From JAVBMP01 sp031552195 (lineage in GTDB: Bacteria; Desulfobacterota; Desulfovibrionia; Desulfovibrionales; Desulfovibrionaceae), in contig JAVBMT010000006.1 of assembly GCA_031552195.1 (NCBI GenBank), positions 11,117-75,116 on the forward strand: a stretch of 64,000 nucleotides of DNA, in the 5' to 3' direction. The notes beneath the pieces were generated by a model. The model had not been told where the DNA came from. It searched no databases and saw nothing but the letters and a program-made list of their open reading frames with translations. Every line of letters starts with the position of its first letter. Within the stretch, counting starts at the first letter, position 1. The position numbers and the translations under genes were made by a program. Of the stretch, positions 52,691 to 61,507 are shown piece by piece.

Positions 52691-55690
52691 TTACGAGCCC
52701 GGCCTGGTTTTTGCGTCAATCAAGGCCAAGGCTTTTTCAAATTCGAATTCTTCAGCCAGGCGATCAAGCTCCAGAAGCAGGGCCGACCAGGTTTCCCCGT
52801 AATCGGTTTTGCCCAGTTCGCGAATCAACTCCAAGGCTTCGTCGGCTTCAAAACGGTCCAGCAGATCACGCACCATGACCAGCCTGAGCTTGAGTTCGTC
52901 CGCGTTTCCGGAAGGCCCGCGCGGGGCGCCGGCCGGTTTTTGGCAGGCGCTGCCCAGCCCGGAGCGCAGAATCGCCATATATTCCTCCAGGGCCGGGAAT
53001 TGCCGGCGGCAAGACTCCGCGTCTCCATCTTTGGCGGCGTTTTCCAGGCGCTGCGCGAGTTCGGACGGCCCCATGGCCCCGACGGAGGCCAACGAGCCCT
53101 TCAACCCGTGCACGTCAATGGCGAAACCTTGCATATCGCCTCGTTCAAGGAAGGCGGCCAGCCGCTGGCGAACCTCCGGCAGCCTGCGCGCCAAAATCCG
53201 CAATGATTTTTCAACGGCCTCCGCCTGCCCTCCAACCCTGTTCAGCGCAAGTTCCACATCTATTTCTCTGATGTTTTCCTTAACAAAGGCCAGCAGCGGA
53301 GAAACAGGCGGCGTTTTCGGGCCGCCGGCGGGCGCCCGGAGTTCCGCAATCTTCCCGGAAGGAAGCCACTTCAGCAGCATGGCGTTCAATAAGGCGGGGT
53401 TGATCGGTTTTGAGAGATAATCGTTCATGCCGGCCGCCAGAAACATTTCGCGCACTCCGCCGACGGCGTTGGCGGTAAGGGCGATAACCGGCAAATCGGC
53501 CTCGCCGCGTTCCCGAAGCCTTTGCGTCGCTTCGACGCCGTCCATAACCGGCATCATATGGTCCATGAACACGAGATCATAGTCGTTGATTTCGATCATA
53601 TCCAGGGCTTCTGAGGCGCTGGAGGCGCGGTCTATCTCAATTCCGAACAGTTTCAGCAGGCCGCCGGCCACGGTAAGATTGACTTCGTTATCGTCAACAA
53701 CCAGCACTTTCGCATCAGGGGCGTGGATGCTTTCATCAGGCATAAACCCTCTTTGCACCTCTTTTTCATCACCGGGCGTCAAGGGCAGCGAAATATGAAA
53801 CACCGAACCTTTTCCGTATTCGCTATCCGCGCTGATCTCTCCTCCCATCAGCCCGACAAGGCTTCTGGTAATTGAAAGCCCGAGGCCTGACCCTCCGGCC
53901 TGCCGGTTGTTCTTGGAGTCCAATTGCTCGAATTCGTCAAAGAGCCTGGGCAGTTCCTCGCTATGAATGCCGATGCCGGTATCCTCTATATCAAAAAAAA
54001 TAACGTCTCCGGCGCAGCGGACTGAAAGGCGCACATGCCCCGCAGCCGTGAATTTGATGGCATTGCCGACAATATTGATCAGTATCTGGCGCAACCTTAT
54101 ATCGTCGGCAAACAGATAGCGGGGGCAGTTTTCCGCTATATCCAGGAAGAATTCCACCCCTTTCCGCTGCGCGATGAGAAGGAACATGGAGCGCATATTT
54201 TCCAGGGCTTCATGAAGATCGAACGAGACAGGCAGAATTTCCAGTTTGCCCGCTTCGATTTTAGAAAAATCCAGAATATCGTTAATGATGTCCAGCAGGG
54301 CTTCGGCGGAGAGTTTGATGTCGCGGACGTATTTTTCTTGCCGCGGCGTCAGCTGTTCCCGCGTCAAAAGCTCCGCCATGCCCAGAACCGCGTTCATGGG
54401 CGTGCGGATTTCATGGCTCATATTGGAAAGGAACTGGCTTTTGGCCTGATTGGCCGCTTCCGCCACCTCTTTGGCGCTGCGCAAATCCTGCATCGTGGCT
54501 TTCAGTTGCCTGATATCCCTTATAGAGCCGACAAGGGTTTGCCTGTTGTTCCATTCTACGCGCACCAGCTTCACCTCGGACGGAATCGGCTCGCCGTTCA
54601 GTTTCTGGTGCATCCATTCAAATTCGGACGATCCGTTGCTGAAAGCCTCCTCTACCTTTGCGGCGGCCATTTCGGAAGAAAGCCTGCCGTTAGGCTGATA
54701 TTCCGGAGATAATTGGGGAAATTTCTCGCAATACTCCTCTTTTGTGGCTATGCCGAACAGGTTGAGGGCTTCCTGGTTGCAGTCGATTACGTTAGCGTGC
54801 GCGTCATCCCAGAAATCGCAGGCGAGGGGTACCGCGTCCAGCATGATCTGCGTGCGTCTTTCCGCGTCTATGATCTGGCGAATGTACCGTTTTTGCTCGC
54901 GCAGGTCTTTCACATATGACATTACCTGCGGAACTCCGTTGTTTTCCGTGTAAATAAGCGTAACTTCCGCCGGAATTTCCTCTCCGTCCAGCGCCCTGTG
55001 CATCCATTCCAGGGTAACCTTCCCTTTCTCTTTCGCCAATGCGATGCTGCGCGTGATTCCTTCATATGACGGCGTTCCATCCGGCTGCATCGGCGGAGAC
55101 AGCTCAAGAAATTTGTCGAAATATTCCTGCTTGCCGGACGTTTTGAACAGATTGAACGTTTCAATATTGCAGTCGACTATATTGTTATTGTCGTCCCACA
55201 GAGTGATGGAAAAAGGGGCGGCGTCCAGCAGCGTGCGCAGCTGCAGGTTGGACAACGCTTCCCTGTGCAGCATGCCTGACGAATCCTGTTCCATGATAAA
55301 GCCGATAACCGCGTCTTCACCGTTGAAACGCGCATGGTGTAAGGCAACTTCCGAGAGTATCGGCGCTGAATTCCCGGATACATGAGTCCAATTGAACCGC
55401 GCCAGGCCTTTTTCAACCGCTTCAAGAATGCGCAGTTCCGCCTTTTCGGTGGAGAGCATGCCGTCCGGTTGTTTGAACAGCGAATAATCGGCGATGGACG
55501 CGGATTGCCCGCTGCCGGCCTTCATTTGCAGAAAACGGACCGCCGCGGGGTTGCTGTATAGTATTTCGCCCCGGAGATTCAGGCAGAGGCACGGAAGCGG
55601 CAATATCTCAAGCGCGGCCTTGAGCGTTTCATTGAATTCCATGACGTTTTCGGAATGGGAGGCGTGAGAGGATTCATTTTTTGAAGACAT
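52691..55690 (-). CDS. hybrid sensor histidine kinase (PAS x3, HisKA, HATPase, REC, HPt)
   Basis: A 999-residue cytoplasmic kinase without TM helices. Three PAS-like domains span about 20-405; the second and third are sister copies (EWMHRALDGEEIPAEVTLIY and EWMHQKLNGEPIPSEVKLVR). HisKA carries the phosphorylated His in FLSNMSHEIRTPMNAVLG (about 435), then HATPase_c (FDIEDTGIGIHSEELPRLFD, GGSGLGLSITRSL). A receiver has VLVVDDNEVN and FMDHMMPVMDG. A C-terminal HPt has IDVHGLKGSLASVGA. The layout is a complete His-Asp-His phosphorelay. GGAGAAGG lies just before the ATG at 55690. It is 72 bp downstream of the receiver gene in one transcript. Confidence 0.95.
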   Translation of the reverse strand: MSSKNESSHASHSENVMEFNETLKAALEILPLPCLCLNLRGEILYSNPAAVRFLQMKAGSGQSASIADYSLFKQPDGMLSTEKAELRILEAVEKGLARFNWTHVSGNSAPILSEVALHHARFNGEDAVIGFIMEQDSSGMLHREALSNLQLRTLLDAAPFSITLWDDNNNIVDCNIETFNLFKTSGKQEYFDKFLELSPPMQPDGTPSYEGITRSIALAKEKGKVTLEWMHRALDGEEIPAEVTLIYTENNGVPQVMSYVKDLREQKRYIRQIIDAERRTQIMLDAVPLACDFWDDAHANVIDCNQEALNLFGIATKEEYCEKFPQLSPEYQPNGRLSSEMAAAKVEEAFSNGSSEFEWMHQKLNGEPIPSEVKLVRVEWNNRQTLVGSIRDIRQLKATMQDLRSAKEVAEAANQAKSQFLSNMSHEIRTPMNAVLGMAELLTREQLTPRQEKYVRDIKLSAEALLDIINDILDFSKIEAGKLEILPVSFDLHEALENMRSMFLLIAQRKGVEFFLDIAENCPRYLFADDIRLRQILINIVGNAIKFTAAGHVRLSVRCAGDVIFFDIEDTGIGIHSEELPRLFDEFEQLDSKNNRQAGGSGLGLSITRSLVGLMGGEISADSEYGKGSVFHISLPLTPGDEKEVQRGFMPDESIHAPDAKVLVVDDNEVNLTVAGGLLKLFGIEIDRASSASEALDMIEINDYDLVFMDHMMPVMDGVEATQRLRERGEADLPVIALTANAVGGVREMFLAAGMNDYLSKPINPALLNAMLLKWLPSGKIAELRAPAGGPKTPPVSPLLAFVKENIREIDVELALNRVGGQAEAVEKSLRILARRLPEVRQRLAAFLERGDMQGFAIDVHGLKGSLASVGAMGPSELAQRLENAAKDGDAESCRRQFPALEEYMAILRSGLGSACQKPAGAPRGPSGNADELKLRLVMVRDLLDRFEADEALELIRELGKTDYGETWSALLLELDRLAEEFEFEKALALIDAKTRPGS

Positions 55691-55762
55691 AACCTTCTCC
55701 ATGGCGCGGCATATGAATTTGGCGTGCATGCCGGCGGTTCAGGCCGCAGCCCCTTGAAGGCC

Positions 55763-56815
55763 TCAGCCTATGTGTTTGCGGATTTTAGCCAGCAGCACGT
55801 CGGCCTCCACGGGTTTCCTGACAAAATCGCTGCCTCCGGACCTGGCCGCCGTCTTGATGTTTTCCGTATTGACATTCCCGGTCAGAAAAATCACGGGCGT
55901 CGTGTCGTAGGCTTTTATCTTGCGGATAATCCCCAGCAAGGCGAACCCGTTCATATCGGGCATTTCTATGTCCAGCAGTATCAGGTCGGCGGTATTGGCC
56001 GTAAGGAACTTGAGCGCGGCCATGTGGTTGGTCACGCAATATACTGTGTATTCATCTTTCAGTACCGCTTTTACCGTGGTCAGAATATCCGGAACGTCGT
56101 CAATAGCCAGAATCTTCTTTTTCGTAAGTTCATTCGTCTTTTTATTCAGAACGTTCAGTAACTTGTTTACCGTCTCCTGCGCCTTGTCATAGTTGAAAGC
56201 GGCCAGGTCGGCATGTACGTAGTTAAGAATCGTGTCTATCGTATCGCCGTAAGTGAAGCTTCTCAGCGTGTGCAACGCGGCCATGGCGTCTTCAAGCTCG
56301 AAATTCTCTATCAGGATCTTCAATTTTTCGAATAAATCCAACTTGACGGGCGCTTTGGGGCGATCCGCCGCCGCTTGCCGCGGCGCGGGCTGAGCCGCAG
56401 CGTCCGGCCGGGGTGAAGTCTCACGCCCGCCGGGTTCGGAAGTGCGGGCCTCTTCCAGAATGCCGCAGAGCTGCTTTATCCTGTTATCCAGAACAAGAAT
56501 TTCATCTTCGCACTTGACCTTGTTCCCGGAACGCGCGGATTCCACCATCTTTTCAGCCAGCCAGAGAAGCGGGGTCGCGCCGACGGACAGCAATTGCTTC
56601 TGGATGTCGTGCACGGCGTTAAGGAAAACGGTCAGGCCGGCGGCGTCCGAGGGCGCCGTCAACACGGCGGTTGCGGCCGGAGCCGTATCTACAAATTCCG
56701 TGAGCAGGTCGAAATACGCGCCGGAAGATCCTGCTTTTTTCTGTGCGGCAAATGCGTCAAGTTCATGGCAGTTCATAAGCTTGTTCATAAGATAATGAGG
56801 TCTTTTTTCGTCCAT
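55763..56815 (-). CDS. response-regulator receiver protein with N-terminal helical modules
   Basis: A 350-residue cytoplasmic protein. The first 210 residues are helical with no DNA-binding fold: an N-terminal bundle (LTVFLNAVHDIQKQLLSVGA), a Pro/Ala-rich linker (SPRPDAAAQPAPRQAAADRP) and a region like the kinase C-terminus (LDLFEKLKILIENFELEDAM, ADLAAFNYDKAQETVNKLL). The receiver (about 230-350) has KILAIDDVPDI, the phospho-Asp in ILLDIEMPDMNG, and FLTGNVNTENI with RKPVEADVLLAK. No output domain follows, so it likely relays phosphate or is a stand-alone output partner of the downstream hybrid kinase. Confidence 0.85.
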   Translation of the reverse strand: MDEKRPHYLMNKLMNCHELDAFAAQKKAGSSGAYFDLLTEFVDTAPAATAVLTAPSDAAGLTVFLNAVHDIQKQLLSVGATPLLWLAEKMVESARSGNKVKCEDEILVLDNRIKQLCGILEEARTSEPGGRETSPRPDAAAQPAPRQAAADRPKAPVKLDLFEKLKILIENFELEDAMAALHTLRSFTYGDTIDTILNYVHADLAAFNYDKAQETVNKLLNVLNKKTNELTKKKILAIDDVPDILTTVKAVLKDEYTVYCVTNHMAALKFLTANTADLILLDIEMPDMNGFALLGIIRKIKAYDTTPVIFLTGNVNTENIKTAARSGGSDFVRKPVEADVLLAKIRKHIG

Positions 56816-57160
56816 TTCTCATACCTGTGTTTATTGATGCCCGTTAAGGAAAAGAATTCCCCCGTTTCACGCCTGGGGGGCTTCAGCCGGAACGGCCATT
56901 CGAGCGTCGCGGCGTATCTTACCGGATTCTTTTGACGAAAAAAAGGAGAAACCGGGCAAGATTTTTTATAATGCCGGGGGGAAATATAAAATTTTACCAC
57001 GGGGCTGTTCCGAAATAAAAACTTTTCCGCCAAAGGCAAGGGAAACGGCCTTTTTATGAACCGGGCGCATTCGTGCTGCGCCCGGCCGGAGAAAAAAGGG
57101 AAGCTTGACAGTGAAACAGGCCCTGCCTTAATTTGATTGCGCACCTTATGGGGATAATCA
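56816..57160. other. divergent regulatory region between the receiver gene and GT8
   Basis: No gene. A 9-bp hairpin CCGGGCGCA/TGCGCCCGG is at 57059-57085, and a degenerate copy (two mismatches) of the 15-bp MITE end is at 57005-57019. A partner GTGAAACAG at 57111-57119 hints at an old 120-bp element. A likely promoter for the GT8 gene lies at its right edge. Confidence 0.5.
57105..57133 (+). promoter_or_regulatory. probable sigma-70 promoter of the GT8 gene
   Basis: TTGACA (57105-57110), a 17-bp spacer and TTAATT (57128-57133), with the start codon 28 bp further on. The -35 is perfect; the -10 is weak. Confidence 0.45.
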
Positions 57161-58183
57161 ATGCTGAATATTTGTCTTTGCTTTCATGATGCCGGCGGCT
57201 CATATCACGAGCACGCCCTGACGACGCTGGTGTCCGTTTTTGAGAACACCGCCGGCTTCGTTTGCGCCCATATAGTCAGCGATGAAACCTTCAGCGCGGC
57301 GGCGCGGGAAAAGTTTGAAGCTCTCGGAGAAAGATACGGCCAGGGCATGCGTTTTTACAATGCCTCCGACGCCTTGCCCCAGGAGTTGCTCACGGCCATT
57401 CCCGCGCACTTCGGCCGGGGTTCTTTCTACCGTATCGCCCTGCCCGATATATTGCCTGACGATGTGGAAACAGCCCTTTATATGGATTGCGACGTGATCG
57501 CCGACACGGACATTGCCCCGCTGTTCGGCCTGGCCGCCCCGAAGATGCTTATCGGCGGCGCGCTCGACCCCAGCATTTTGACTGAATCACACGATGAAAC
57601 CGCCTATATGCTGCGCCTGGGGGCTGACCCTGATTGTTGCGTGAACAGCGGCGTTTTGCTGATGAACCTGAAGCTGTTTCGCCAGGAACATCAAGGCTTC
57701 AAAAAATTCGCCTTGGAAATGCTGCAAAACAATGAATTGCGCTTTCCGGATCAAGACGTCATAAGCTGCTACATTTCCAGGCACAAAGAATTGTTCCTCA
57801 AGCTTCCGGAAAACTACAACCTCTGCGTCGGCTATAAAGACCGTGGCTTCAGGCGTCCGGAGTACGGCAAGGGTAAACTTATTCATTACACCGGCCCCAA
57901 GCCGTGGAATTACGACTTTCCCATGGGAATTTTCTACTGGAAGTATAAAGCGCGCCTGCACCCGGCACACGAAGTTTTCAGCCTGATGGAAAATTTGCGG
58001 GAAGACAGGCGGCAATATTTGTACCGTTTCATTCTGGGCGACAACAAGGAACTCCGGCGGTTAAGGCGAAGGATGCAACTGTGTACCAAAGGGTTGTGGC
58101 AAACCCTTCTGGACAGGATATTCCCCGCCCGCCGCAAGAAGCGCGGGGAAATAAAAACTGATTCCGCCGTGAGTTCCAACTGA
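57161..58183 (+). CDS. family 8 glycosyltransferase
   Basis: A 340-residue retaining glycosyltransferase (LPS galactosyl/glucosyltransferase-like). Motifs in order: LNICLCFHDAGGSYHEHALT, the DxD in YMDCDVIADTDI (about 106-117), VNSGVLLMNL, PDQDVISCYI and HYTGPKPWNY. The C-terminal 55 residues are basic and helical (RRLRRRMQLC, ARRKKRGEIK), likely binding the inner membrane face, as in LPS core enzymes. GGGG precedes the start. Monocistronic, with a near-consensus promoter. Confidence 0.88.
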   Translation: MLNICLCFHDAGGSYHEHALTTLVSVFENTAGFVCAHIVSDETFSAAAREKFEALGERYGQGMRFYNASDALPQELLTAIPAHFGRGSFYRIALPDILPDDVETALYMDCDVIADTDIAPLFGLAAPKMLIGGALDPSILTESHDETAYMLRLGADPDCCVNSGVLLMNLKLFRQEHQGFKKFALEMLQNNELRFPDQDVISCYISRHKELFLKLPENYNLCVGYKDRGFRRPEYGKGKLIHYTGPKPWNYDFPMGIFYWKYKARLHPAHEVFSLMENLREDRRQYLYRFILGDNKELRRLRRRMQLCTKGLWQTLLDRIFPARRKKRGEIKTDSAVSSN

Positions 58184-58552
58184 GGTAATCATCCCTTTCT
58201 TAGTAGCTCTTCAGCGTAGAGCCACTCCTCATAGTTCAGTCTCAGAACCTAAAAGAAGAGCCGTCTGCGGATAGAACGTCCTTGTATGCATTTCTCGCGT
58301 GACTGCTATGGGTTTTCTGGGAGTTTTTCTACAAATTTTCCATATTTTATCCCGCGTCCGGCGGTTTGAATAGCCACCCCTCAACGCTCTGTCCGGCGGC
58401 GGTAAATCGCCCATGCTGGAGCATGGGCTTGCTAACCAAATATACAAGTTATGGTGATATCTGGCCTAAGTTCTCCTGTGGTGAAAAGTTGAATTCGAAA
58501 ACGCCCCGGCCAGATTTAGGCAGAAGTCTGAAACTTGGTACGGTTCAGCTTT

Positions 58553-58612
58553 AGGGCATTTAACTTTGAAAAAAGTTTAAATGCCCTGGCGGCCGAGTTA
58601 ATCATACGCCAT
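58553..58612 (-). repeat. dispersed intergenic repeat, end fragment
   Basis: AGGGCATTTAACTTTGAAAA, then AAGTTTAAATGCCCTGGCGG and CATACGCC, match the outer end of the long copy at 20157-20456 (with its palindromic GGGCATTT/AAATGCCC). The rest of the element is missing. Confidence 0.65.
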
Positions 58613-58627
58613 ATAATTTTATATTGC

Positions 58628-58668
58628 TTAAAATACGTTCCTATCTTGTGTGAAATTTAAAATACGTT
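58628..58668. promoter_or_regulatory. 12-bp direct repeat in the DUF2589 cassette leader
   Basis: TTAAAATACGTT occurs at 58628-58639 and again at 58657-58668, 29 bp apart start to start (near three helical turns), 101-140 bp upstream of the first gene. Perfect in 12 of 12 bases. A repressor or activator site is plausible. Confidence 0.4.
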
Positions 58669-58768
58669 TACTATGTAAAATAAGTAATATGCCAAATTTT
58701 CTGTTAGCGTCTCGCATTATTAACGCTCTATTTCATAAAAATTTTATCCTATAAGAACGATAAACATC

Positions 58769-59236
58769 ATGTGGCCTTTTGAAAATAAAAGAAAAACAGT
58801 GGCCTTTGGGGATATTTTAACAGGCTTGCAAAACGCTATTAGTATGGTGCAGGGTATGCTCCAGAACCGCCAGCTTGAGAATTTATCCCATTTTTGGCAA
58901 CCAAATGGGCAACCGGTTTGCCAAAGCGTTAATTTAGGAGAAAGAACCATTGAAGTTCCTCTTCTAACGCTTGTTCCTCATAGCCAGCTTGCTATGGACA
59001 CAGTTGAAATAAAATTTTCTACCCGGGTGAACAGTATCGTCTCTGGTCAAATGAACGATTTGGGAACGATGGAAAAGCTTATGGATTCTCATATTTCTCA
59101 TGCTGATTTCCGTGTGGCGGTGGATGGAATCAAAACGGATGGTGACGATATTATGGAGGTTTCTATTACGTTCAAGGTTAAAGATACACCTGAAGCGATA
59201 TCAAGATTAGTAGACGACTATAATACTAGAATATAA
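58769..59236 (+). CDS. DUF2589-family protein (short form)
   Basis: A 155-residue soluble protein. AFGDILTGLQNAISMVQGML, then IEVPLLTLVPHSQLAMDTVE followed by beta-rich IKFSTRVN, resemble the DUF2589 family, whose members often occur in pairs and have no known function. The C-terminal half is EVSITFKVKDTPEAISRLVD. No signal or TM segment. The Shine-Dalgarno is poor. It is AT-rich relative to the core genome. First of three genes on the same strand with 21- and 14-bp gaps, followed by a terminator. Confidence 0.7.
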   Translation: MWPFENKRKTVAFGDILTGLQNAISMVQGMLQNRQLENLSHFWQPNGQPVCQSVNLGERTIEVPLLTLVPHSQLAMDTVEIKFSTRVNSIVSGQMNDLGTMEKLMDSHISHADFRVAVDGIKTDGDDIMEVSITFKVKDTPEAISRLVDDYNTRI

Positions 59237-59257
59237 CGTTTAACCAGGAGTAAAGAC

Positions 59258-59953
59258 ATGGCCTCTGATAAAAAAGAATCTATTCAAGTTACCACTGATC
59301 GCAACTTAGAACCTAAATCAGTTTTTGAACGGTCCGATGAAATTATAGACGTTGCGCTCGCTGGGGTGAATGACATTAACCGTACGGAAAACGCTGCTCA
59401 AGATGCTGAGGGTGTGGCGGATAAATTTCGTGGATTGCCCATGCGTGATCTTATCGGAGCTCCGTTGCTTGCCGCTGCGGAAGCGCAACAAAACCTTGCT
59501 TCAGTCGCTTGGGATTTTTATCAAAAAATTGCTTTTGAAAAAGAGGGGAAAACACGGACTCTTAGTTTTACAGTAAACCGCCCGGTGGAGCAGGGAGGCC
59601 AACTGGAAATGGTGCCGCAAAAAATAGAAGCTCCTTTCATCGGCTTGGTGCCCATTCCTTCATTGCTTATTGATCAAATTGATATTGATTTTCAGATGGA
59701 AGTTACAGATACCAACGTCGATAAGTCTAGCTCAAGCGCAGAGGCATCCACCAAAGTATCCGGAGGTTGGTGGATAACAAAAGCGGAATTCAGCGGCAAG
59801 GTTGCATCCTCCAGAGAGAACACCCGTACAACAAACCAGACTGCAAAATACCAGGTGCATGTAAAGGCCAGCCAACAGCCGCAAACAGAAGGACTGTCCA
59901 AACTTATGGACATTATGGCAAGCTGCATTGAGCCTACTCCGGTAAAACAGTAA
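59258..59953 (+). CDS. DUF2589-family protein (long form)
   Basis: A 231-residue soluble protein and the clearer DUF2589 member: MRDLIGAPLLAAAEAQQNLA, then FTVNRPVEQGGQLEMVPQK and IGLVPIPSLLIDQIDIDFQM match the family's helical start followed by the beta-domain. After a Ser/Lys-rich stretch (VDKSSSSAEASTKVSGG) it ends in a second beta-segment, TAKYQVHVKASQQPQTEG. AGGAG precedes the ATG. It probably pairs with the preceding short form. Function unknown. Confidence 0.75.
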   Translation: MASDKKESIQVTTDRNLEPKSVFERSDEIIDVALAGVNDINRTENAAQDAEGVADKFRGLPMRDLIGAPLLAAAEAQQNLASVAWDFYQKIAFEKEGKTRTLSFTVNRPVEQGGQLEMVPQKIEAPFIGLVPIPSLLIDQIDIDFQMEVTDTNVDKSSSSAEASTKVSGGWWITKAEFSGKVASSRENTRTTNQTAKYQVHVKASQQPQTEGLSKLMDIMASCIEPTPVKQ

Positions 59954-59967
59954 GAGTCAAAAGAGCT

Positions 59968-60777
59968 ATGTCGCTTATTGGCAACACCACTGCTCATCCT
60001 TTGGGAACTGCTTGCCCGAAGCCGCCCATTAGGGGAAATGGAGCACGGCTTAGCCCTACGCAAGGGGATCATGTTTTTGGTGATATTATTGGTGTGATGC
60101 GAACCGGGCTGATGGCTATTATAGGCGGTGGGCGTAGTTGGGGCGGAGATGTCGGCCAGCCGGGCCGTTTTGGAGCTTCTGTACATGACTCAAAAGGTAG
60201 CTGCGAAGATAGGCGCAAGACACTCCTATGGACAGACGTCAAAAGAAATTGGGAAATTATCAGAAACTTGGACTTGGGGCATACAGCCGCTGAAGCTCCG
60301 CTGGTAAAACGTGAGCGAGATATACCGGAATATGATGATCATAGCCTTATGTTCGGTGGCTATTCTTCTATATTCCAATGGCATCTATGCGAAATTGGAT
60401 ATACAGAAAGTGGAAGCATTTTGATTGGTTCGGAGTCATCCGCCCAAGGAGTGGCCTGGGCTAGACGGGTAATGGGCGCCTATGATCAAATGCTGCAATA
60501 TTTTGTAGATAGCACCGCTTTAAACTCTTATCTGGCCGGAGTTGCCACTCGCAACACAGAAATAGGTATGGCACGGCATATGGCTATATCAAAAATGGAA
60601 GCTGACGGCCTAGCAAAAAAAAGCGGCGGTGATGCAGACGCTAAAGGCAAAGTTATAACGATATGTAATAATTGCCTACTGTTGCGGGTAAGCTTAAACA
60701 AAATATTAGTCGGCATGCATTCTTTGAACATATCTTGGGATAATACAAAAAATATATGGGTAGATTTTGACAAATGA
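59968..60777 (+). CDS. unknown protein, third gene of the DUF2589 cassette
   Basis: A 269-residue protein that I do not recognise. N-terminal IGNTTAHPLGTACPKPPIRG is Pro/Gly/Cys-rich. Residues 40-80 include VMRTGLMAIIGGGRSWGGDV, a weakly hydrophobic Gly run. The central part is acidic and aromatic (LMFGGYSSIFQWHLCEIGYT); the last 50 residues contain ICNNCLLLRV, a CxxC pair, and end DNTKNIWVDFDK. No known catalytic motif, no signal peptide. Fourteen bases separate it from the preceding gene, with AAGAGCT as a weak site. Same AT-rich composition as the DUF2589 genes, so acquired with them. A tRNA-type terminator lies 45 bp after its stop. Confidence 0.6.
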   Translation: MSLIGNTTAHPLGTACPKPPIRGNGARLSPTQGDHVFGDIIGVMRTGLMAIIGGGRSWGGDVGQPGRFGASVHDSKGSCEDRRKTLLWTDVKRNWEIIRNLDLGHTAAEAPLVKRERDIPEYDDHSLMFGGYSSIFQWHLCEIGYTESGSILIGSESSAQGVAWARRVMGAYDQMLQYFVDSTALNSYLAGVATRNTEIGMARHMAISKMEADGLAKKSGGDADAKGKVITICNNCLLLRVSLNKILVGMHSLNISWDNTKNIWVDFDK

Positions 60778-60821
60778 TGTCCAGAGGCGCATGTTTTTAT
60801 CAGTAATTAGGCAATGACGAA

Positions 60822-60855
60822 AAAAAGGACTTCCGATTTCTCGAAAGTCCTTTTT
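60822..60855. terminator. tRNA-type terminator hairpin after the DUF2589 cassette
   Basis: AAAAAGGACTTCCGA (60822-60836) with TCGAAAGTCCTTTTT (60841-60855), one mismatch and a TTTC loop. It is nearly identical to the tRNA-Asn terminator at 63577-63612 and sits in the same position relative to a tRNA 3'-end sequence. It can end transcripts from both sides. Confidence 0.8.
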
Positions 60856-60862
60856 CAAATTA

Positions 60863-60892
60863 TGGCTCCCCGCCACTGGATTGGACCGCGGA
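60863..60892 (-). pseudogene. tRNA-Asn 3'-end remnant
   Basis: The 30 bases match the 3' end of tRNA-Asn (63620-63649) at 27 positions, from the encoded CCA to the T-arm. The rest of the tRNA is missing, and a terminator copy lies on the 3' side exactly as at the intact gene, 2.76 kb away. It has the form of a distal attachment-site half. Confidence 0.75.
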
Positions 60893-61333
60893 GAAATTTG
60901 ACCTAAACAGACGGAATTTGCCATTTTATGCCCGCACCGGCAAGAGAAGTTTTACAGAAGAAACGGATTTAACGCACGGTTTGGATTATTTACAAATTGT
61001 ACAAGATTTGATATATAATTAAACTCCAATCGGGCCAATCTTCCGCCATTTTTCCAAACCGCTTTCAGTTTTCCGCATCTTTTTCCTCATGATATTTCCC
61101 CTTATCATTCGGCGTGGCTTTAGTACAAGCCGCCTTGGGCTTGTACGTGCCGGATAAATATTGCCTTTTGCATTCAAAACCTGGTCTTAAAGTGACATTT
61201 CAAAGTGAAATGCTATCTTAGCGCTTCTTCGCGCGTGCTTCCTTCCCCTCGTCTCCCTATCCTCACTATTTTCTTTACTCAGAGGGCGTTTCCGCCCTTT
61301 GCCATTTTTCTTCAATAACCTCAATCATCTTAG
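60893..61333. other. intergenic stretch between the tRNA remnant and the RHS fragment
   Basis: Mostly AT-rich (60900-61110) with no gene, then a repeat copy (61113-61213) and a small hairpin AGGGCG/CGCCCT (61283-61288/61293-61298) in a T-rich context, which might be the terminator of a lost upstream gene. No integrase or transposase remnant could be recognised. Confidence 0.5.
61113..61213 (-). repeat. dispersed intergenic repeat, third copy
   Basis: Read leftward it has CATTTCACTTTGAAATG, TTTTGAATGC, the hairpin GTACAAGCC/GGCTTGTAC (minus strand) and TAAAGCCACGCC, in the order of the copy at 30803-30967. The outer GCTGCTCGC part is absent. Confidence 0.65.
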
Positions 61334-61507
61334 GAGCATCCGCATGGTCTTGGAACAGAATACCAACAAAGCCGGCAGGCTGACGCTGCAGCGCAACAGC
61401 CTCAGCCTGGAGTTCCGCTTCAGGCGGACGGTAAGCTGCAAGGCAAAACCGAAAGCCTGGGTGGGCGCTCCAGCGTATTCGCCTACCACTTCGACGACCG
61501 GGGGCGC

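Larger units (their letters stand above)
58184..58768. other. 585-bp stretch upstream of the DUF2589 cassette
   Basis: Contains a 9-bp hairpin GCCCATGCT/AGCATGGGC with a 2-nt loop (58409-58417/58420-58428), of the kind found at IS200/IS605 ends. A short Cys-rich open frame to 58554 might be a transposase-tail remnant, but is not recognisable. After these come a repeat fragment and the AT-rich cassette leader. No intact gene. Confidence 0.4.

Noticed and set aside
58366..58554. Possible IS200/IS605 TnpB tail with end hairpin
   Set aside because: The 2-nt-loop hairpin is suggestive, but the short frame shows no zinc-finger or RuvC motif, so it was not called a transposase remnant.
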